Part shown: piece by piece, positions 1 through 5,121 of the stretch
Layout: each line of letters opens with the position of its first letter
Numbering within the stretch: the stretch's first letter is position 1
Assembly (NCBI GenBank): GCA_014799485.1
Contig: JAAVHY010000043.1
Span: forward strand, 1 to 6,767
Source: Clostridiales bacterium
GTDB lineage: Bacteria; Bacillota_A; Clostridia; Oscillospirales; Oscillospiraceae
DNA: 6,767 nt
Reading direction: 5' to 3'
Translations under genes and position numbers: made by a program
Notes under the pieces: generated by a model
Database searches by the model: none
What the model was told of the DNA's origin: nothing
The model's input: only the letters and a program-made list of their open reading frames with translations

Positions 1-29
1 ATCCTAACCAAAAATTTCTCCGCGATCAT
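1..29 (-). CDS. Start of an unidentified ORF leaving the window (possible integrase)
   Basis: An ATG at 29-27 on the minus strand opens a frame that runs off the left edge after nine codons (MIAEKFLVR). Nine residues cannot identify a family. The position is suggestive: it lies just downstream of a tRNA-Leu gene, in the same direction, behind repeated motifs and a hairpin, which is where integrases of tRNA-targeting elements usually sit. The residues do not clearly match the usual N-terminus of Bacteroidales tyrosine recombinases, so integrase is only a guess from context. Confidence 0.3.
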
Positions 30-33
30 AAAA

Positions 34-56
34 AAATCTGTCCTCGCGACAGATTT
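34..56. repeat. Perfect 9-bp inverted repeat (hairpin) before the left-edge ORF
   Basis: The arms AAATCTGTC (34-42) and GACAGATTT (48-56) are perfectly complementary around a 5-base loop. On the minus strand the stem is followed by a T run (36-30) that reaches the ATG at 29, so the RNA would look like an intrinsic terminator or attenuator directly in front of that ORF. It could equally be an operator or a recombinase-binding site. One arm and the loop contain a TGTCCTC motif (39-45) in inverted orientation to three further copies nearby. Confidence 0.5.
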
Positions 57-58
57 CT

Positions 59-108
59 GAGGACAAAATTTCAATAAAATCGAAATAGGAGGACAAAAGG
101 AGGACAAA
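59..108 (-). repeat. Cluster of TGTCCTC direct repeats
   Basis: On the minus strand the heptamer TGTCCTC occurs at 106-100, 95-89 and 65-59; the first two belong to a perfect 11-bp tandem repeat (AGGAGGACAAA on the plus strand, 87-97 and 98-108). A fourth copy lies in the opposite orientation at 39-45. Four copies in 70 bp between a tRNA and a possible integrase resemble arm-type sites bound by tyrosine integrases or excisionases, but a repressor operator is equally possible. Confidence 0.5.
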
Positions 109-112
109 AATC

Positions 113-158
113 TAAAGAAAAATCCCGCAACTATTGAAAATCAATGAGTTACGGGATT
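113..158 (-). terminator. Rho-independent terminator of tRNA-Leu
   Basis: On the minus strand AATCCCGTAACT pairs with AGTTGCGGGATT (12 bp with one G-T wobble), with an inner ATTGA/TCAAT extension, and the stem is followed by TTTTTCTTT. It begins seven bases after the 3' end of the tRNA, so it should end that transcript. The stem is strong and the U tract is in the right place. Confidence 0.85.
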
Positions 159-164
159 ATTCTG

Positions 165-245
165 TGCCCAGAACAGGACTCGAACCTGCACGCCTCGCAG
201 CACTCGCACCTGAAACGAGCGCGTCTACCATTCCGCCACCTGGGC
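165..245 (-). tRNA. tRNA-Leu (anticodon CAG)
   Basis: The minus strand folds into a class II tRNA: acceptor GCCCAGG pairing with TCTGGGC, D region GCGGAATGGTAGACGC, anticodon stem CTCGT/GCGAG around loop TTCAGGT (anticodon CAG at 212-210, reading CUG), a 13-base variable arm, T arm GCAGG-TTCGAGT-CCTGT and discriminator A at 165. The long variable arm and discriminator A fit leucine. CCA is not encoded, so it must be added enzymatically. A Bacteroidota promoter lies upstream and a terminator downstream, so it is a single-gene unit. The 3' ends of tRNA-Leu genes are frequent integration sites. Confidence 0.95.
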
Positions 246-485
246 TTTTGCGATGCAAAGTTACGCACTCTTGTTGGATTATGCAAGTGTCTGCCGATTT
301 TTTAATCATTTTTTTTGTGGGTGGAGACTTCCTGTAAGAAGCGAAGGTTTCTATAGCTCAGAACATTTGCCCGGCTGATGTGCGGAAGTACACGAATTCC
401 TGTCTGTCGGCAAACATTGTCGGTATTTGTTCATAATTGGTTCGGATTACGTCGTCACACTCGGGTCCATAGTGCTAATAAGCTG
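246..485. other. Intergenic region between tRNA-Leu and dprA
   Basis: Apart from the tRNA promoter, I see no supported feature in these 240 bases. There is no convincing terminator after the DprA-like gene: the short CTTC/GAAG dyad near 329-342 is weak. A 38-codon stop-free stretch on the minus strand (474-358) has no suitable start and is treated as noise. Confidence 0.5.
256..286 (-). promoter_or_regulatory. Bacteroidota-type promoter of tRNA-Leu
   Basis: On the minus strand TTG (286-284) is followed after exactly 20 bases by TAACTTTG (263-256), which matches the -33/-7 consensus of the primary sigma factor in Bacteroidota. The -7 box ends about ten bases before the tRNA 5' end at 245, as expected for a stable-RNA promoter. 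Confidence 0.85.
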
Positions 486-1277
486 CTATACCGGCTGTGC
501 CTGGTTGTTGTCAAGGAGCAGATAGTTACCTTCATTGAATTGGGTGCGACGGGGGAAGGTTGCAGCAAGACTGCGCTTGCGGTACTGACGTGCGAAACGC
601 ATCGTGTGGAGGCTCCCGCTTTGCGCGGGACATTGCGCTAATACGACCGCTTCTGACAGTGCTGCTTGCAGGCGATTACGCGCGACAAGTCTCGTAGGAT
701 TGGCTCTCACTCCTATCACCTGTTCCGACAGCAACAATCCACCATTTTCCAGAATTGCATCCTGAAGCGGTTTGTTCTCGCGTGGGTGTGTAATGTCGAG
801 TCCGCTTTCCACGATTGCTATCGTGCTTCCATGAGCGTCCAGACAACCCCTGTGTGTTGCTGCATCACAACCCAATGCCAGTCCGCTGACAACTACATAT
901 CCCTTCTCTGCATACTCCTTCCCGAGCTGATATGCCTTTTCGTTGCCCTCCTTGTCTGCAGCGCGTGCTCCAATTATCGCAATAGTCTTGTCAGTTTTCA
1001 GCAGGTCGAGATTGCCCTTACAGTGAATCACCGCAGGACAGTCGTCACCGATCATAAGCAACCGGGCAGGGAAATCCGAGTCCTGACATGAGATGCTTAC
1101 AATCCCCATTCCCTCCTGACGGTCGAGTACGCCGTTAGCCTTGTCGATATAGTCTTCCAGTTCAGGATTCTCATCATATAGCTTGTCGAATGCTTCGAGG
1201 TCAGTCCTCATTATCTTCTTTGTGGATAGCCCAAGCATTTGCAGAGCCATTACTTCATCTATATTCAGCTTACTCAT
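486..1277 (-). CDS. dprA: DprA/Smf-like DNA-processing protein
   Basis: 263 residues with the Rossmann-like DprA core. DprA binds single-stranded DNA and loads RecA during uptake of DNA, acting in the cytoplasm. Visible family features in order: FPARLL near 69-74, IAIIGAR at 99-105 (family consensus IVGTR), VVSGLALGCDAATHRG at 129-144, SEQ at 184-186, the RNR at 200-202, and SGSLHTMRFA at 220-229 (consensus SGSLxTAxxA). The protein stops shortly after the core and lacks the C-terminal winged-helix domain of longer DprA proteins, as do many short forms. The ATG at 1277 overlaps the stop of the upstream hydrolase by 8 bases, implying co-transcription and perhaps translational coupling. Many bacteria not known to be competent carry DprA-like proteins, so a role in uptake is not shown. 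Family call is firm; orthology to the classical dprA is less certain. Confidence 0.88.
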   Translation of the reverse strand: MSKLNIDEVMALQMLGLSTKKIMRTDLEAFDKLYDENPELEDYIDKANGVLDRQEGMGIVSISCQDSDFPARLLMIGDDCPAVIHCKGNLDLLKTDKTIAIIGARAADKEGNEKAYQLGKEYAEKGYVVVSGLALGCDAATHRGCLDAHGSTIAIVESGLDITHPRENKPLQDAILENGGLLLSEQVIGVRANPTRLVARNRLQAALSEAVVLAQCPAQSGSLHTMRFARQYRKRSLAATFPRRTQFNEGNYLLLDNNQAQPV

Positions 1278-1851
1278 TGCAGTGTTGTATTACCTTGTTG
1301 ATTTCGGGGACAACGAAGTGCTTGAGGATTTTGTCGTTGAGACGATGACCTCCGTCGAACCACGTAATGTTGGAATAGTGCTGAAGAAATAGGTCTGAAT
1401 CGTTCACCAAGTCATCGTCACGTCCGAACATTCCAAATGTGATTTCATTCTCACCATCAGGTATGTTCTCAAAACGTAGAGCAGCAAGCTTCTCATATTC
1501 CTCTATCAGGGCATCATCAATAATAAACATCTGCAACCCGTCTTGCCTGCGGTTGAAAAACTTGTTCTCACCCTTGTTCAGCTTCAGGATTTCATGTAGT
1601 CGGAAAGCTGGATTGACAAGAATCTTCTTGTAACCGAACAGTTGCTGAGCGAACATTCCCCCCATCGAGGTGCCAATAATCAGGTCGGGATGGTTGGTAT
1701 CGCATATCTCTTTGAGCAACTGCAAAGCTGCTGTGGGATTCAATGGCAGATCGGGGGCAATGATACATGCCTGCGGGAAATACCTGCGGAGCAAATCCAC
1801 AGTTCCTGATTGTCCACTTGATGAAAGTCCGTGTATGTATAGTATTATCAT
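1270..1851 (-). CDS. YqiA/YcfP-like alpha/beta-fold hydrolase
   Basis: 193 residues, a small alpha/beta hydrolase of the YqiA/YcfP type. It has YIHG at 5-8 (oxyanion region), the nucleophile elbow GTSMGG at 60-65 with Ser62, an NPA at 80-82 after the next strand, an acidic GRDDDLV at 143-149 supplying the catalytic Asp, and GGH at 167-169 with the catalytic His. All triad members are present in the expected order, so it is probably an active esterase or thioesterase of unknown substrate. No signal peptide is visible, so it should be cytoplasmic. The ATG at 1851 is the first start after upstream stops and follows a possible -7 element by about 15 bases. The 3' end overlaps the dprA-like gene by 8 bases, so the two form an operon. 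Confidence 0.85.
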   Translation of the reverse strand: MIILYIHGLSSSGQSGTVDLLRRYFPQACIIAPDLPLNPTAALQLLKEICDTNHPDLIIGTSMGGMFAQQLFGYKKILVNPAFRLHEILKLNKGENKFFNRRQDGLQMFIIDDALIEEYEKLAALRFENIPDGENEITFGMFGRDDDLVNDSDLFLQHYSNITWFDGGHRLNDKILKHFVVPEINKVIQHCNE

Positions 1852-1866
1852 ATTGCGATTTTTTTG

Positions 1867-1874
1867 CGAAGATA
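1867..1874 (-). promoter_or_regulatory. Possible -7 promoter element before the hydrolase gene
   Basis: TATCTTCG (1874-1867, minus strand) differs by one base from TAnnTTTG and would give a start of transcription about ten bases before the ATG at 1851. A matching -33 TTG at 19-21 bases is not present (the nearest TTTG is 25 bases away), so this is weak. A second TAATTTTG lies at 1907-1900. Confidence 0.3.
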
Positions 1875-1904
1875 CAGGAATTTTTCGTTACAGTTGCCAC
1901 AAAA

Positions 1905-2042
1905 TTACAGGAAAAATTTCATTCCCATATTTGCTTCAATCCATATCACCACAGGCCACTCCATTCTTTGCTTCGACTGGTTTCCCAACCGGAACATGAA
2001 GTCGTTATCCTCCTGCTCTATTTTCCATTCTTCCAAAGTCAT
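1905..2042 (-). CDS. Small protein of 45 residues, first gene of the hydrolase operon
   Basis: I do not recognise this protein. The frame starts at an ATG (2042-2040) and ends with TAA (1907-1905). It begins MTLEEWKIEQEDND, continues with a charged middle and ends hydrophobic and aromatic (VVIWIEANMGMKFFL). There is no clear signal peptide or membrane helix. What supports it as a gene is that a good Bacteroidota -7 box (TAACTTTG, 2067-2060) sits just upstream, leaving a leader of about ten bases, and that it lies 53 bases before the hydrolase on the same strand. It could be a real small protein or a translated leader that affects expression of the hydrolase. Confidence 0.5.
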   Translation of the reverse strand: MTLEEWKIEQEDNDFMFRLGNQSKQRMEWPVVIWIEANMGMKFFL

Positions 2043-2059
2043 AATTCTCTTTGTCGCTG

Positions 2060-2090
2060 CAAAGTTACAGTGCATTTGCTATGGATTCCA
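2060..2090 (-). promoter_or_regulatory. Promoter of the small protein-hydrolase-dprA operon
   Basis: TAACTTTG at 2067-2060 on the minus strand is a perfect TAnnTTTG box. Twenty bases upstream is TGG (2090-2088), one base off the -33 TTG. Transcription would begin near 2053 and enter the 45-residue ORF almost at once. Confidence 0.6.
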
Positions 2091-2205
2091 GTAACTTCTC
2101 AGTCCACATAATCCATATGGTGTTAAACGATACAACAAATAAAACACCAGAAAATGATTATTTTATTAAGTGTACTTCACAAAAATGAGGATTAGCACCA
2201 TTTTA

Positions 2206-2595
2206 TTAATCATATTTCAGGAAAGTCTCTGGCATAGAGAAGCTGTTGTTCTCCTCTATCAGCTTGCCGACTTCACGGAGATAGTGCTCCAAAGAGAGCG
2301 CACGGGTGTGAATCAGATAGCCCGCGACTCGTTCCTTGAACTTGCTGCCAGGTTTGTTGAGATGACTGTCGCCGTCACAGACCGTGGTCATGCGAAATAC
2401 ACTCCAATCCTCCCGATCCTTCCCCCGGTTGAAGTCACGACACGCATGAAGGAGCACCTCCTGCTGAATACCGTCAGACCACACACCCTGCCAGACAAAC
2501 AGCGGTTTGTCTGCATACAGCCCAGGACGCTCAAGCCTCTCCCAAATCAAAGCCCGCATCCCCGTCTGGTCAACAGTCTCAACAGTACTTGCCAT
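2206..2595 (-). CDS. Unrecognised 129-residue protein
   Basis: I do not recognise the family. The frame can be extended upstream to a TTG at 2607, but the ATG at 2595 is preferred. The protein starts MASTVETVDQTGMRALIWER, is rich in Trp and charged residues, has WQGVWSDG and LLHACRDF in the middle, and ends in FLKYD. There is no membrane segment, signal peptide or catalytic motif that I can name; it looks like a soluble globular protein. It follows the previous small gene in the same frame after a single TAA and 12 bases, so the two are probably co-transcribed, or they are halves of one gene split by a stop codon. No clear terminator follows, only AT-rich sequence to about 2100. Confidence 0.6.
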   Translation of the reverse strand: MASTVETVDQTGMRALIWERLERPGLYADKPLFVWQGVWSDGIQQEVLLHACRDFNRGKDREDWSVFRMTTVCDGDSHLNKPGSKFKERVAGYLIHTRALSLEHYLREVGKLIEENNSFSMPETFLKYD

Positions 2596-2607
2596 AATCA
2601 CGACCAA

Positions 2608-2847
2608 TTATTCTGCAAAAAAAATGTATTGTTCTGCATCAGCGTAGACCTCAGGAGTCTCAAACCAAGGCTCACTGATGCACATATAGGCTACCACAGG
2701 AACATCTGCAAGCAGTCTCATATTCCCCCACTTGCGACTGTTTATTACAGAATGATATTTTGGGAGCAATTCGGGATTGCGGCTATAATCAAGCGATGCA
2801 AGCACGGGGTCAATCACAAATAGACCCATTCTTCGTGGCCGCGACAT
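2608..2847 (-). CDS. Unrecognised small protein whose 5' end lies inside the inverted repeat
   Basis: About 79 residues from the ATG at 2847, or 73 from the ATG at 2829. I do not recognise it. From VIDPVLASLDYSRNPELLPK onwards it reads like a real protein (hydrophobic VVAYMCISEPWF near the end, acidic C-terminus). Its first residues MSRPRRMG are only the antisense reading of the 44-bp inverted repeat that encodes GRDIKRYGYE on the other strand. The original 5' end may therefore have been lost when the inverton formed, or the true start is 2829. No promoter is visible, because upstream sequence is antisense cassette DNA that would change with each inversion. It is in frame with the following gene, separated by TAA. 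Confidence 0.45.
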   Translation of the reverse strand: MSRPRRMGLFVIDPVLASLDYSRNPELLPKYHSVINSRKWGNMRLLADVPVVAYMCISEPWFETPEVYADAEQYIFFAE

Positions 2848-2866
2848 CAAGCGTTACGGCTACGAA
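2823..2866 (+). repeat. Inverted repeat, copy A (44 bp, inversion site)
   Basis: These 44 bases are identical to the reverse complement of 4054-4097. Both copies encode the same peptide RPILRGRDIKRYGYE, in the silent cassette here and in the active gene at the other end. Identity stops abruptly at both edges. The inner 35 bases (2832-2866) form an imperfect dyad: TTCGTGGCCGCGAC and GTTACGGCTACGAA are inverse complements at 11 of 14 positions around a 7-base centre, as expected for a site-specific recombination site. Confidence 0.9.
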
Positions 2867-3466
2867 GACTCCCACCTATACCTGATTAACACACACAATG
2901 GCATCAAGGGCAAACTTGAACGTATCCACATCGAAGATTATCCTGCAGTCAAAGCTCATCTCGACCAATATTGGGATAAGATTTCGACTCGTGCCGATAA
3001 AGGAGACACCCCATACAACCTCCGCAACTGCGCTTATTTGGACGATTTTTCCAAGCCAAAAATAGCGTGGGCTGAAACTATGAGAATCAAGAAATCTTCA
3101 AACGAACGTTTCCCTAGGTTTTCCTTCATAAATATTCCATTTTTCACCGATAAAACTTGTTTCATATGTTGTGGTAAAAAACTTGAGTATTTAACAGGTA
3201 TCCTAAATTCTAGCATTACTAGGTATCAGCTTTCAAAGTCCGTTTCAATGATGGATAATGGTGGGTATTTGATGCAGAAAATATATATCGAGCAAATTAG
3301 ACTACCAATTGCGTCACCGCAAATTGAAGATCATATTAAATCAATTATAGAATCTGGCATATCGAATATAAATGAGAATGCCGAAAACGAGATTGATAAA
3401 ATTGCCTTTGCACTATTTGGATTTACCGCAGAGGAGAAAAACTTCCTATTAAAGACTATCGGCTAG
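2825..3466 (+). CDS. Silent alternative TaqI-like specificity tail (no start codon)
   Basis: A 213-codon open stretch ending in TAG. It is homologous in layout to the tail of the minus-strand gene: GRDIKRYGYE in the repeat, then LYLINTHNGIKG, IHIEDYPAVKAHLDQYWDKI, the conserved LDDFSKPKIAW near 3038-3070, then a diverged AT-rich target-recognition part with LEYLTGILNSSITRYQL and DNGGYLM, and LPI before the C-terminal helices. This is the C-terminal specificity region of type IIG/Eco57I-like enzymes. It has no promoter or suitable ATG at its 5' end (the stop-free frame begins near 2789 in unrelated sequence), so it should be silent until inversion joins it to the expressed 5' part. A short product from an internal start (TTG 3038, ATG 3079) cannot be excluded but is unlikely. 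Its stop overlaps the stop of the opposing gene. Confidence 0.8.
   Translation, partial: PILRGRDIKRYGYEDSHLYLINTHNGIKGKLERIHIEDYPAVKAHLDQYWDKISTRADKGDTPYNLRNCAYLDDFSKPKIAWAETMRIKKSSNERFPRFSFINIPFFTDKTCFICCGKKLEYLTGILNSSITRYQLSKSVSMMDNGGYLMQKIYIEQIRLPIASPQIEDHIKSIIESGISNINENAENEIDKIAFALFGFTAEEKNFLLKTIG
3035..3071 (+). repeat. Second inverted homology block, copy A
   Basis: These 37 bases match the reverse complement of 3816-3852 at 34 positions, including an uninterrupted 16-base run ending in GCGTGGG. Both encode the conserved DDF(F/S)KPKIAW motif in the same reading phase. Sequence on both sides has diverged, so the block may be retained by function or may be a second place for recombination between the two tails. 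Confidence 0.7.
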
Positions 3467-4365
3467 GATTTGTCTTTTTCTAGGTACCTTATCTCAGCCT
3501 CAGATAATCCATATATTGAATAGATAAGATTTTCAATTCTACGTTCCTCTATGTCTGAAGGATAATTCGAAATTTCCTCCAACTCCTTAAAATTAATATG
3601 ATTTGGGGGTATTGGCAGTTTATCTACAAACATGGGTTTATATTCAAAGTATCCACCATTTCTTGTTACGCCTAAAGATCTAATATAAAAATCTGCCAAC
3701 TTTGAATTAAGAATATGTAGAATAGACTGTTTAGAAGTTGATATAAAAGTACTTGGAGCGTTTATAAAGACTCCCGCAGGAACAAATGAATAGGTCCCAG
3801 ATAAATTTAAATTTCCCCACGCTATTTTTGGTTTGAAAAAATCGTCCCAATAGCTGATGCTATCTTGCGTCTCGAACCATTTGTTATTGGTTTTCTTACG
3901 AGCTTTTATCTTCTCTCCATGGACAATATATTCTTTGCCTGTTTGCTCCAACCGCTCCATCCCGAAGGAGAGAAGGTAATCTTTCACAGCAGGGTATAAT
4001 TCAATGTCATAGTGACGAGAAGGGAACGTGGCAATCAGCCATAGGTCGGCCCATTCGTAGCCGTAACGCTTGATGTCGCGGCCACGAAGAATGGGTCGTA
4101 TTAATTCCTCAGTCCTTTGACGTTCATCTTCTGATTGACAGTTGGAGAGTATCTCATTTCTTTTTTCTGTCGAGATTATGAAAGCCTCATTATATCCTGT
4201 AAGGACTCCACGATAAATGTTAATGTCCCAATCTTTAAGTGGTACTCCTACAGCTTCAATCTTCTTTTTTATACTGAGTTCTATTGGAGACAGAATAACC
4301 CAGCTATTTGAACCCATAGATGAGAAATCAACATTTGAGGCGTTTTGCTGAACGAAATCGCTCAT
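3463..4365 (-). CDS. TaqI-like C-terminal specificity-domain protein, phase-variable, without methyltransferase domain
   Basis: 300 residues corresponding to the DNA-specificity half of type IIG/Eco57I-family restriction-modification enzymes. Residues 22-30 WVILSPIEL and 42-63 (PLKDWDINIYRGVLTGYNEAFI) are the conserved entry to the domain, 90-104 the LRGRDIKRYGYE block that coincides with the inverted repeat, followed by LWLIATFPS, YWDDFFKPKIAWG, NAPSTFIST, LHILNSKLADFYI, NGGYFEYKP and KLPIPP, then C-terminal helices. The S-adenosylmethionine-binding and NPPY catalytic parts of such enzymes are absent, and neither the ORF nor its neighbours supply them. The ATG overlaps the recombinase stop (ATGA), so translation should be coupled to it. 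It could be a detachable specificity subunit, a donor cassette for a full-length gene elsewhere, or a 3' remnant. Residues after 104 are predicted to change upon inversion. Family assignment is strong; present function is uncertain. Confidence 0.8.
   Translation of the reverse strand: MSDFVQQNASNVDFSSMGSNSWVILSPIELSIKKKIEAVGVPLKDWDINIYRGVLTGYNEAFIISTEKRNEILSNCQSEDERQRTEELIRPILRGRDIKRYGYEWADLWLIATFPSRHYDIELYPAVKDYLLSFGMERLEQTGKEYIVHGEKIKARKKTNNKWFETQDSISYWDDFFKPKIAWGNLNLSGTYSFVPAGVFINAPSTFISTSKQSILHILNSKLADFYIRSLGVTRNGGYFEYKPMFVDKLPIPPNHINFKELEEISNYPSDIEERRIENLIYSIYGLSEAEIRYLEKDKS
3816..3852 (-). repeat. Second inverted homology block, copy B
   Basis: Counterpart of 3035-3071 with 34 of 37 identical bases in inverted orientation. 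It encodes the YWDDFFKPKIAW stretch of the expressed tail. Exchange at this block would swap only the distal part of the tail and keep the frame. Confidence 0.7.
4054..4097 (-). repeat. Inverted repeat, copy B (44 bp, inversion site)
   Basis: Perfect inverse copy of 2823-2866, here inside the expressed specificity gene at codons 90-104. The inner edge (4054) falls exactly on a codon boundary after Glu104, and the other tail begins at the same phase, so recombination anywhere within the 44 bases gives an uninterrupted ORF. Confidence 0.9.
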
Positions 4366-4967
4366 TTTTCCTCCATAAGTTTGATGAAACGCGCGAGGGT
4401 GTTCCTGTCAACCTTGCATATCTTCGCTATTTTCCGTTTTGAAACACTCGCATTAAGCAATTCACGAATAAGAGTTTCTTTTCCGCTCAGTTTATATTTG
4501 TCTGGAGAACTCTTACGACCTTTAGGACGACCAAGTGTTACGCCCTCAGCCTTCTTCCTGGCAAGTGCTTCCTTGGTACGCTGAGAAATAAGGTTTCGTT
4601 CAATTTCTGCAGACAGCCCAAAGGCAAATGCAAGCACCTTCGATTGGATATCATCGCCGAGGCGATAATTATCTTTTATAGTCCATACCTTAGCCTCTTT
4701 GGTCATGCATATGTTTAGGATTTCCATTATCATGAAGAGATTACGTCCCAGACGTGATAACTCAGCACAGATGATAAGATCATCCTTCTTGATACGTTTC
4801 AGGAGCGCGCCAAGTTGACGCTTGTTATAGGCTTTTGTTCCGGAAATAGTTTCCTCAATCCAACCATCAATAGTCAGATTCTCGCGTTCGCAGAAATTAT
4901 TTATCTCGAAACGCTGGTTCTCGACAGTCTGTTTGTCAGAACTTACTCGTATGTATCCATATACCAT
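4362..4967 (-). CDS. Mpi-family serine recombinase (DNA invertase)
   Basis: 201 residues, the usual length of small serine resolvases/invertases. The catalytic domain opens with YGYIRVSSDKQT (nucleophile Ser9 after Arg7), contains ELSRLGRN at 69-76 with the arginines that activate the scissile phosphate, and passes into the long E helix with LSAEIERNLISQRTKEALARK at 118-138. GRPKG (146-150) follows, and a helix-turn-helix at about 176-196 (SKRKIAKICKVDRNTLARFI) should bind the recombination site. The whole reads very like Mpi, the Bacteroides fragilis invertase that flips capsule promoters. It overlaps the specificity gene by ATGA, so it is the obvious candidate for inverting 2823-4097. No clear promoter matching the Bacteroidota consensus is visible upstream. 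It may also act on sites elsewhere in the genome. Confidence 0.93.
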   Translation of the reverse strand: MVYGYIRVSSDKQTVENQRFEINNFCERENLTIDGWIEETISGTKAYNKRQLGALLKRIKKDDLIICAELSRLGRNLFMIMEILNICMTKEAKVWTIKDNYRLGDDIQSKVLAFAFGLSAEIERNLISQRTKEALARKKAEGVTLGRPKGRKSSPDKYKLSGKETLIRELLNASVSKRKIAKICKVDRNTLARFIKLMEEK

Positions 4968-5011
4968 AGTTGATTCAAATTTTTTTAACTATAATATATG
5001 GGTTCTGTCAA

Positions 5012-5038
5012 TAGTGTCCAATGTTAATGGCGACACTA
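5012..5038. repeat. Short inverted repeat upstream of the recombinase
   Basis: TAGTGTC (5012-5018) and GACACTA (5032-5038) are perfect 7-bp inverse copies around 13 bases, 45 bases before the recombinase start. It may be an operator for the recombinase or a remnant recombination half-site; the length alone does not exclude chance. Confidence 0.35.
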
Positions 5039-5121
5039 CAAAGAACATATTTATATAGAAATACTTATTATAAAATCAATATTTCGCTTCATCAAAAACC
5101 TTTACTATTAGTGGATAAGAA

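Larger units (their letters stand above)
2823..4097. other. Predicted invertible DNA segment exchanging specificity tails
   Basis: The segment is bounded by perfect 44-bp inverted repeats and contains two alternative 3' coding tails facing each other. In the present orientation the minus-strand gene uses the tail 4053-3463. After inversion the same 5' part (4365-4054, exactly 104 codons) would be joined to 2867-3466, giving an ORF of 912 bases (303 residues) with no frame change. The preserved frame, the paired tails and the adjacent recombinase gene make inversion the natural reading; it has not been observed here. Confidence 0.85.

Noticed and set aside
358..474. Open stretch of 38 codons on the minus strand after the dprA-like gene, reading like PECDDVIRTNYEQ
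   Set aside because: It has no start codon near its beginning, follows a stop directly, and is short enough to occur by chance; a frameshifted extension of the DprA-like gene is not needed because that protein already ends where short family members end.
378..1091. Plus-strand open frames opposite the DprA-like gene
   Set aside because: They are antisense to a gene with clear family motifs, and their products are rich in Cys, His and Arg without recognisable domains.
1670..2111. Overlapping plus-strand frames opposite the hydrolase and the 45-residue ORF
   Set aside because: Several frames overlap each other, none has a plausible promoter, and they are antisense to better-supported minus-strand genes.
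2118..2149. Inverted repeat TGGTGTT/AACACCA as a terminator for the 2206-2595 gene
   Set aside because: The stem is only 7 bp with an 18-base loop and no T run follows on the minus strand.
2160..2209. Ten-base direct repeat ATTTTATTAA 40 bases apart
   Set aside because: It is pure A/T in an AT-rich stretch and is easily produced by chance.
2170..2823. 217-codon plus-strand frame opposite the two small unrecognised genes
   Set aside because: Its product is rich in His, Arg, Pro and Leu and shows no domain, as expected for an antisense shadow. The minus-strand frames have more protein-like composition, though neither strand is proven by homology.
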